DNA of 64,000 bases from Paragordius varius (lineage: Eukaryota; Nematomorpha). The DNA lies in assembly GCA_964247055.1 (NCBI GenBank), contig OZ176053.1:2604001-2668000 (forward strand). Direction: 5' to 3'. Shown piece by piece: positions 55,512 to 64,000 of the stretch. Under the pieces are notes generated by a model. The model searched no databases. It was not told the DNA's origin and saw only the letters and a program-made list of their open reading frames with translations. Numbering within the stretch: the stretch's first letter is position 1; each line of letters starts with the position of its first letter. The translations under genes were made by a program, and so were the position numbers.

Positions 55512-58136
55512 CTAATCAAGACAAATTATATCAGGCTGCATAAGTGTTGATTCAAGATTATTTTGTCGCTTTTTAGCACCAAAATGTAATTGTTTAAGCC
55601 ATTTATTCGTATCATCATAAGTATTGTCATTAATTTTATCATTATTACTAAAATTATTGGTGTGGATGATTTCATTAACACATAGTTTAGAGTTATTATT
55701 TGATCTTTCAAAATTATTTGCTAATGATTTTTTAGGTGATGCCGTAAAATATGTTGTAATTGGTTGTGTATGAGAGGAATTTTGGGATACTTTTTTAATT
55801 TGGCTTGTATGTTCTGGTTGAGTTGTGGTTTGTTTATTCTGGCTTTTAATCTTGGGTGCAGGTTCTGTAATTAAATTAAAAGTATCGATAGATATATATA
55901 TATATATAACATTAATTATGTTACATGAGAGATTTGAGTTTAAAAAATTAAAAGTATAAATTAAAATCATTTTTTTGATTAGAATAAATTTTCAAACACC
56001 ATCATCCATAAACCCGTAAAATATACAGTATGCATATTTGTGTTGTCCAATTCACATTATTTTTGGACATTTGGCAATACAATACAGTAGCATATGGGGT
56101 AAAAAACAAAAATGGTTACAATAAAACATTTTTTTTATATCTCACAACATTTTTGTTTATTTAAATACGGAAAAATTCTTATTATATCAGTACATTAGTA
56201 GAACCAATTAACCAACATAAGTTTGCATACTGTATCTATTGTAAATCCCCTAGATTGACTCAGTCCGATAATATATTGAAAAGAATAAACAGGGCCGCCT
56301 ATATACTAATTAGCTTATGTTGATCATTAAAAGTTTTGCTGATGTTTAAAATATGGGTTTTTTTAACTATCATTAAATTTTTTTAATTTGGTATTTTTAA
56401 TCGTTATAAAATAGGCCATATATGTTTCCCATGGAAATTCGATATATTAGAAATAGATGAAAAAATCATTTTACGTGGTTTTACATAAAAAAACTGTTTA
56501 ATTTCAGTATAATTTAGCGTGTAACTTCTGAGCTTTTTTAATTTAACAAAGGCATCAACCAATTTAATACTGATAATCATGCAATTTATGATTTTTAAAT
56601 AAGGCTTATGTTTAAATTGAATTAAAAAATTTAAATGAATCATTTTTTATTTTTTTAATTATTGGAGTATAATTTTAATTGTTACATACTATTAAACGAG
56701 TGGGATAAGCTTAACAGTGTATAACGTATGCCTGTCTCTAGGGTAATCAATACTTAAAGTATAAATTTAATTTTTATTTCCAATGTAATTTTTAAGCTTA
56801 TCTCCCCGTCCCCCAAATTAATAAATAATAATTTCAGCTAAATATTGGCATACAAATTTATTTTTAATCTTTGTTGCGAAGTTCCATATAAATTGAAATA
56901 TAATTGTTCCGAATTTCTTTAGTCAAATGAATAATCGTATTTTAAGGGATTTTGTAAAAAAAGTATGGTACACTATACATATAAAAATAAAATTTATGAA
57001 CAAAAATTTCAATCAAAGGCCACCATACTTTTTTAGATCTTGATATTGCCCACAAACACAACTATCTACTAAATACAATTTTGAATTATAAAGAATGTGT
57101 TACCCAATTTACATTTATATTCCTTATTTTGTGACTCTCAAAGCAATAGGTCACATGTGCATAAAAAAGATTTAGGATGTAAAGCTTTAATTTTTACTGA
57201 ATCAATTAATTAACAATTATACCACATATTTTAATGAATGTTCCCCCACAAGTTGCAAAGTGTTCGGACCACCAAAAATCACGAGGACTAGGAGGCCTAT
57301 TCATTGCCCGTTTAACAAGCCCATAAAATGGTTTTCTATACTGACAAGGACCATCACATTTCCACCAATGGGTCCGATATTCATTCACTTCCTCATGAAA
57401 TGAATGATAAACCTGCCAAGAGATATATTAAAATATGTGTATAAACCTATGTATATAAAAGGTCTAAAACTGATTTCGCCTCTAGATTCAAATAACTATT
57501 GGTACCACCAAATATCTGGTAGAAAACATTTTTTTTACTAAAAAAAATTGAATATAATTGTTTTTTGTGAAATAGTTTTGATTGAATATTAGAACAAATA
57601 AAGTTATATAACTTTTCTTAAACAAATTCAATATAATCATTTTTTTAAAAAAATAGGAAAGATAATGTGATTGTAAATATATAAAAAACAAATACTGTAA
57701 TATTGGTGCCAGCTAATTGATTAATTCGATACATATGAGAATGAAATTCTGAACCATGAGCATTTCTGTCCTAAAACTATAAACGACAATTTTACTTTAT
57801 TATTTTTTGTTATGAATAAGTATGCATGGATCATTTCATGCTAAAAATATAAAGATTCAATACCAATAGGGTTTCGATGAGATCTTTTCGACTCCTGAAT
57901 TTAAGGAGTGGCAAACTTAAGACAATTGTACAACCAGCATATTTATTATATTTGCATAAACCAGCGCATCTAATACATAAAATAAATTTTTACAATGTCA
58001 TTCGGTTACTCCATTTAACTTCAGCACTAGATAATTTATCATAAAAGTACAATGAATTATATGTATTAAAGAGCTCAAAGATATCAGGATTAGGGTCCGA
58101 AATTTCAAAAATTGGATCCACGATTGAAACCATCAT
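55512..58136 (-). CDS. SPRTN: DNA-dependent metalloprotease Spartan
   Basis: Protease that removes DNA-protein crosslinks at replication forks. Exons on the minus strand: 58136-57994, 57969-57864, 57840-57796, 57770-57696, 57412-57223, 55864-55512; introns 24, 23, 25, 283 and 1358 nt; 303 residues. Seen in order: VDPIFEISDPNPDIFELF, EVKWSNRMTLCAGLC, LVETLL-like DLIETLL, the zinc-protease motif HEMIHAYLF (84-92), HGSEFHSHMYRIN, then the SprT zinc-ribbon WWKCDGPCQYRKPFYGLVKR and FWWSEHFATCGGTFIKI. The Lys/Ser/Asn-rich tail holds a PIP-like TQPITTYF (Thr in place of the first Gln) and a SUMO-interaction-like DIICLD at the extreme C-terminus. The UBZ finger of the human protein is absent. A GTAAGT directly follows the stop codon. 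Start codons of SPRTN and ZIP7 lie 39 bp apart. Confidence 0.95.
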
Positions 58137-58175
58137 ATGGATTAATGACAAACGCGTAAATCATATTCGAGGAGA
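58137..58175. promoter_or_regulatory. Putative bidirectional promoter, SPRTN/ZIP7
   Basis: Only 39 bp between the divergent start codons, with an ACGCGT motif near the centre. Transcription of both genes must start here or inside the opposite gene. Confidence 0.5.
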
Positions 58176-61100
58176 ATGCGATGTTTCGGGATTTTATTTT
58201 TAGTGGTTTTTTCCTGTATCATAACGAATATCCACCTTATTGAGTGTCATCAACATCATGGACACCACCATCACGATCACATAAAGTCGGAAGTCAAGAG
58301 AAAAGCTAATACAGAAAGAGCAAATCATCATCCACAACACGATGATCATTCACATAAAGATATTTTAACTCACAGCGACGCACATACAAAAGAAGGTAAC
58401 CAGGAGGATATATCACTTGAAAAGATTAAAAAATACGATGAAAGTTTACACAAAACGTCTCATCATGGTAGCCATCAACATTCACATCATCACCATCATA
58501 ATCATGCCTCTGATGAGGATATCGTTAAGAAACCTGTAACTTTTGAAGCTGTGATATATTCACTTTCTGCCACAATTTTGATAAGTTTAGCACCCATTCT
58601 ACTTATTACATTTATACCACAATTGGGCACCTCTTCACATCACAACAAATTATCCCCCTTACTAAAGTTATTGTTATGTTTTGCGGCTGGAGGTTTGCTG
58701 GGGGATGCTTTTTTGCACCTTATCCCACATGCGCTTTTAGAATATACTGGTATATATATACATACATAACTTTGTCTCAGTATTTTTATAAATAGACTAT
58801 TTACATATTTTTTTATAATTTACATCTATAATTATGATGCATCTTTAAAATATCTATAGCTTCATCTTTGTTTAAAAGAAACTTTTAGTAATAAGAAAAA
58901 ATTAAAATGCATGTAAGCAACTAATCACACCAATAATATCACTGTTTTCTGGATTAAATAATTCTTTTTTTCATTTCCGTGATTAATTTTATCAGGAATT
59001 GTTTAATGTAAAATATATTTTAAAAAGTTACTTTGCAACATGTTTGCCCTTTTATTTGTTTAAACCAACTTTTACGCCAAAATGAATAAAAAATTACGGT
59101 TTTTTAACGCGATTTAATGATAGATAATCGGTTGCTTATATGCAGACAATTAACTTATTTGTGATTATGCCAAAAATATTACTTATTCCATTGTTCCCAA
59201 AAATATATAGTTTTTAAACTTTTTTTATTTAATTTTACATGTAGCTCATGCACAAGAACAAGACGGGGATTTGGAACAAAATTTGGAGCGGGCCTTTAAT
59301 TTGGTTGGCATTAGAGTGCTGACAGGTATTTTAGCTTTTTTAGCTGTCGACAAATTTATACGAATTTTACAATCTACATATGGCGATAATGACCATATTC
59401 ATGGTAAGAAATTATCTACCGTTAAACTGCACGAAAAAATTGGCGATAATGCGAAAAAAACATCTCTAAACTCTGCCACAATAAGTTCGTCTTCTAACCC
59501 ATCGATTGAATACATATCTGGTGATGATACCACAATCAAAGGTATAGAATAATTTTAGAAAATGAAAATTTCGTATTTTGTAAAAAACCAAAAAAATTTG
59601 TGGTTTTATAATTGCTTTTATTCAAACCAGTGGTACTCATTAAAATTTTAAGGGCCGTGTACCACACAATATACGATTTTCTCAATCAAAAGCAAAACTT
59701 TTTCAACCAAACTCAACATTTTTTCAAGAAAACGCAACATTTTCCCCTCAAAGAGGAATAAAAATGTTGCATTTGCTTGAAAAATGCAGCGTTTGCTTTA
59801 AAAAGCGGTGCTTTTGATCGAATGGTATATAATAAATTTATAGCTGTTTGGCACATTTGCAGATAATTATACTTAAAAAATAAATACATCAAAATATTTT
59901 TCAAAAATATAGGGCCATAAAAAGAACTTTTAGGCCCCCGTTTGATTACCACTGGTTGAAACTGTATGCTAAATTCGTGTTTTAGGTATTATACAAAACG
60001 TTTTATTTTCAAGCTCCAATAATAATATATCAGAAAAAGTTTATATATAATCAATTTATGATTGCGTTATAAAAGATGAGAAAAAGATGCAACTTCGGAA
60101 AAGAAAAAATATTCATCGTGACAAAACGCCCGATCAACCCAAACCGAAAGATTTCGATTCAGATGACTCCGTAACGGATAGCGAAAAATCAAAATCTATT
60201 TCAACACAAAAAGGTCAGATAATTAAAATTAATTTGAACTATAATTTTATATATATAACATATATACCATTTACGATTCAAATTCGCTCTAAAAATAAAT
60301 AATATATGTTTTCGGGCTAATATAACTCATCATTAATATGAAATATATCTTTATGACATAGTTTATTGTTTTTTCAGTATTATTTAAATTTTAAACAAAT
60401 TTTCAGATTATTAAATTTTAAAATATAAATAATTTTTAATCGTGAAAATCACTGATTATTTTAGGGTGAATTTGATTTGTTCAAAGGTGGATTTGAAGTG
60501 TTCAAGGGGGAATTTAAAGTGTAAATATACAAACATATAAACTATTTACCCTAAACATAATATGATACAGTCAAACTTTTTAATGAAAAACACAGAACTT
60601 TACAAATTTTTACATATTTTTTTTAATAACATTTATCGTAAACCGCTCAATAAAATAACATATGGAAATCAATAATTACAGCTATTTTTATGCTTTAAAT
60701 ATGTATTCTTTCGAAATTATATAAGATTATATATTTAAAAAACCTTTATTTTAACAACCGGTATTAGCAATATTTTTTATAGAAATTTTGTTATTGTTTA
60801 ACTTATCATTGCAATATGTCACGAAATCAAATTTTCAGTTATAAAAAAATTATAGCGCACAGTATAATTTTATTATGTTTAATAATAGAAAAGGGTTGAA
60901 ACCCTAAAAATTTGCCTGAAAAAAGGGTTTATCTGTATTATATATTTAATAAAATATTTTTTTTGCGCAGATCCATCAAATAAAAATAGTGAGGGATGTA
61001 GTTTTTTGCAACTTAAAACATCGGCCATTCTAAATTTGGCGGCCGATTTCACCCATAATTTTACAGATGGGTTGGCTATATGTGCTTCCTTTCTTTCAGG

Positions 61101-63418
61101 AAATTCTGCAGGTAACAAAAAAATTTAAAAATTATGGCAGCTCAATTTTTTTAAGCTTTAACAAAAGTCGAATATATTTTCAAAGGTTTTGCACAGTAAA
61201 AATTCCAAATTATACAGGCATAATGTATAAAAGAATAAGACAAGAATTTTTTTGTAAAGATCAATATATTTGATTTTTTTCCAAATATAACATTTACTGT
61301 ATATTGGGTAACACAAACAATTATATATCATAGGATCAAATAGTTTATCTATAGGAAAAAGTAATGTTTCTGTTATTTTACTTACACATTAATTTAAAAG
61401 TTATAAAATTGGATTATATATTAAATTTATTCATTTATTTTTCGAAGGATTTTTGGCTACTATAACTATTCTCTTGCATGAAGTTCCACACGAAATCGGA
61501 GATTATGCCATATTGATGCAATCTGGTTGTTCAAAACGCAAAGTATTTTATATGCTTATGAAACGTTAAAGAGTTTCAAATAAAAAACATTCATTTAATC
61601 TATAAATTAGTTTTATATATTTTTTGGTGATCAACCTAAATTTTTCCGATATATAAGTATGATCCTAATTTGAGATTTTTAAAATTGTTTAAATTTGCCA
61701 CATCGCGTTTTTATAGTTTCATAATGACCTATTATCATAAACCTATTTTAAAAACAAAATTAAATATTTTATATTACTAGTATTAAAGAATTTTCAAGAT
61801 AAGTTTATTATTGGGCCTATGAACTGTTTATTTTAACACAATATAAAGTTTATATCATGGATGTTATGCAAGCGATTTTAGACTCTTCTTCTCATACTTA
61901 TAGTATACCATTTACAAAATTCACCCTAAAAAAATTATGTGTTTTTGAACTAAAAAAACTCATTATTAATATATTTTAATCTAAAACATAATTTTTATTT
62001 TGTTAAAAATATATAAAAGTATTTATCATCCAAAAAAACATATATTTTATTTGAGGGTTTAAATTGTTTCAAGGCGATTTGAATGTTTAAGGGTGAATTT
62101 AAATTGTAAATGGTATTTACTCATATTTATTTTCGTTTAAAAAAATATATCACCCTTATCTAATAGTATTTTACAGTGTATACTCGTCTATGAATACCAC
62201 TATAAAACTTGTTTAAAATTTAAAATATGCGCCCCCTTTTCTTTTAGGCAATATTGTTACAATTTGTAACGGCTCTTGGTGCACTGTCTGGTACACTTTT
62301 GGGTTTGGCTTCGCGTTATTATTTTCATCGTTTTATCTCTACGCTTTGGATCTTACCATTCACAGCTGGTGGTTTTATTTACATTGCTTGTGTTACCATA
62401 CTACCCGATTTGTTGGATGAAAAGGAAACCGCCGAACACCAAAATGATGAATCTGTTGAAAATGTAGTACTTAAAAACAAAAAAGGATCACAAAAACTTG
62501 GTATACTCCTATATATATGTATATATCAAAAATTGATATTATACGGACAAAACGAAATATAAAGTCAAATAATTATTTTCAAAAGACCACTGTACTTTTT
62601 TAAACAAGATTTTTTAATATTACCAACTCATTGTTTATAAATTTCATGTGAAATAGAGATGTATATTGGTAACTTAATTAATTATATGTTTAACAATTGG
62701 AATAAAATAATTTACATAGGAAAAAAAGTAACATGTCTTAATATTTTTACGTTTTGTCTGTATAATTACAATTTTATATTTAATGTTAGTGGTAATTTTT
62801 CCGGATCTAATATAAGGCCCCATACTTCTAGCTACTCTATATTAATATATATATCCTTAAAAGGAGTTACAGAAAATTTTTAATATAACCTAATGTTTTG
62901 TGCGTGTGTGCGAATTCAGCAAAAATTAAAAAATACGATCCTTTTTACAATTGGTCTTTACTTTATTATAATTTTTATTTTACAGTCAAAATTAAAATCA
63001 TACGGACAAACCGTAAAAATATATAGACAATTTTTTTCAAAAGACAACCATAATTTTTTAAACCCTAATTTTTCTCATATAAAATATTTACTTACCATCG
63101 TAAAACATAATGATTGTGTTACCCACATAAATCTTTATTCCTTGGTTATTAATTTCAAATAGTAATTTATAAATAAAAAATTTAGATTTATAAAGTATGG
63201 TTGTCTTTTAGAAAAAATATATGTCTTTATATTATATACGTTTTTTGTCCGTATAATTTCAATTTTTACTTTAATATTTGCATTGTTTGAATATAGAAAA
63301 AATTCATGATGGTGTTGGATTTTTGGATCAACTGTCACCTTTGTCGCAATGTTTCCTTGAAATAGGAGCTTTAATTACTGGAATACTTTTTATGGTTTTA
63401 CTAATTTTTTATGAATAA
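58176..63418 (+). CDS. SLC39A7: Zinc transporter ZIP7 (SLC39A7)
   Basis: Zinc importer into cytosol from ER/Golgi; LIV-1 subfamily (Drosophila Catsup). Exons 58176-58749, 59245-59541, 60076-60213, 60971-61111, 61448-61542, 62248-62500, 63297-63418 keep frame and give 539 residues. Signal peptide at residues 1-24, then a His-rich luminal region ([18 protein letters not shown]), then transmembrane segments. Signature motifs: [20 protein letters not shown] at the end of exon 1, [17 protein letters not shown] (357-373) and [15 protein letters not shown] (392-406), with zinc ligands H365, D369, H394, E395 and H398. [14 protein letters not shown] and [14 protein letters not shown] follow. The charged loop of exon 3 ([12 protein letters not shown]) has potential CK2 sites like those that gate human ZIP7. 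No micro-introns: introns are 336-796 nt and contain MITEs. Confidence 0.97.
59638..59954. mobile_element. hAT MITE, family E, in ZIP7 intron 2
   Basis: Ends CAGTGGTACTCATTAAAATT and CCCGTTTGATTACCACTG are inverted. The flanking 8-mers ATTCAAAC and GTTGAAAC match at 6 of 8 positions. The centre holds an imperfect palindrome built from AACATTTTT and GCAACATTTTC / AAAATGTTGC. No coding capacity. Its ends resemble those of the large hAT at 51371. Confidence 0.72.
60263..60529. mobile_element. MITE family C in ZIP7 intron 3
   Basis: Left end TATACCATTTACGATTCAAA; right end with three tandem-like units (GGGTGAATTTGATTTGTTCA and relatives) before AAAGTGTAAATATAC. The same organisation as at 23098. 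Confidence 0.65.
61904..62116. mobile_element. MITE family C in ZIP7 intron 5
   Basis: Left end TATACCATTTACAAAATTCA, then CCCT; right end AAGGGTGAATTTAAATTG followed by TAAATGGTA. Shorter interior than the other copies. Confidence 0.65.
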
Positions 63419-64000
63419 ATTTTCTTTTGTATGTTAACTAATGTGCATAGAAATAAATTTATATTATGTACTTATAATTATTTTTATCACATTCATTACA
63501 ATATGATTTTTATCTTAATCTAATTTTATGTATGTATATTATATTGTCTACTATTTTTAATGCACTGACTTATATATTATTACAGCATGTTTAGACATAG
63601 AATAAATGGGCATTTGGAAATTTATTCAGTATTTATTATATTTCAATAGTATTAACACTTAAGAAGGGCATTTTTTATAGAAGCAAAGGTATTCTAAGAG
63701 CAGAACGTTGTTTTATGATCTATGACATCTTATAAATTACTACTTTGTCAGAAAAACGTATTTGAAATCTTTTCTTTTCTTATGAATAATATTATTAAAT
63801 AAGAATATATCAATTTTTTTCAAATGATCCAAATAATTTTATGATAAATGTGCTCCTAGTTTGATTTTTATGGAGAATTTCGGTTTTAAATATAATATGT
63901 TCATGGCCTTTACGTCGAGTTCACCAATTAAAGGTTGCAAAAAAAACCGATAAAAAGCTTAATTTTTGACGTTAAGATCCTTAAAGTAGTGAGGCTCTCT
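63419..64000. other. ZIP7 3' flank
   Basis: Presumed 3' UTR followed by intergenic DNA; nothing recognised. Confidence 0.4.

Noticed and set aside
1-64000. Bacterial or viral origin of the contig
   Set aside because: Spliced conserved metazoan genes, U2 snRNA, hAT and LINE elements throughout; no retrovirus-like or Polinton-like element was recognised.

Overview
This is a window of a small-genome, very AT-rich animal nuclear genome. The gene set is metazoan: a BTG/Tob-type antiproliferative protein, a Testin-type PET-LIM protein, MBLAC1, EEF1AKMT2, TAF12, SPRTN, SLC39A7/ZIP7 and MSH2. A U2 snRNA gene is also present. The standard genetic code fits every gene, with TAA or TAG stops. The most striking property is intron size. 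In five genes I can place 17 GT...AG introns of only 21-29 nt (mean about 24), each of which restores frame and family alignment when removed. Dicyemid mesozoans are the animal group I know for introns of this size, so a dicyemid-like animal is my best guess; this is inference, not proof.

Layout: 1-2.64 kb, minus-strand Testin-like gene that runs off the left edge. 2.86-5.97 kb, hAT transposon with a perfect 8-bp target duplication. 6-13.5 kb, gene-free repeat land: TTAA-ended non-autonomous elements and a decayed tandem array bounded by a G21 run and a C10 run. 13.83-25.72 kb, complete MSH2 (23 exons, 905 codons), carrying in its introns an antisense U2 snRNA gene, a truncated U2 copy fused to a LINE reverse-transcriptase fragment, LINE tails and MITEs. 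27.3-28.6 kb, decayed hAT. 28.6-33.0 kb, gene desert with a long foldback element. 33.06-34.56 kb, single-exon BTG-family gene. 34.6-42.8 kb, desert with more TTAA-ended elements and a hAT MITE. 42.8-44.6 kb, an unrecognised minus-strand gene candidate, head-to-head with MBLAC1. 46.2-46.75 kb, LINE fragment. 48.3-49.5 kb, EEF1AKMT2 and TAF12 head-to-head, start codons 53 bp apart. 50.07-50.75 kb, hAT MITE with perfect target duplication. 51.4-54.0 kb, decayed hAT transposon. 55.5-63.4 kb, SPRTN and ZIP7 head-to-head, start codons 39 bp apart.

The genes are housekeeping functions: mismatch repair (MSH2), DNA-protein crosslink repair (SPRTN), zinc release from the secretory pathway (ZIP7), basal transcription/SAGA (TAF12), eEF1A methylation (EEF1AKMT2), an MBL-fold hydrolase (MBLAC1), mRNA decay/cell-cycle control (BTG) and cytoskeletal adhesion (Testin). 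No operon-like polycistron is evident; the recurring organisation is the tight divergent pair. Introns are bimodal: micro-introns of 21-29 nt, mostly near 5' ends, and introns from about 75 nt to 2.4 kb, several of which contain transposon copies.
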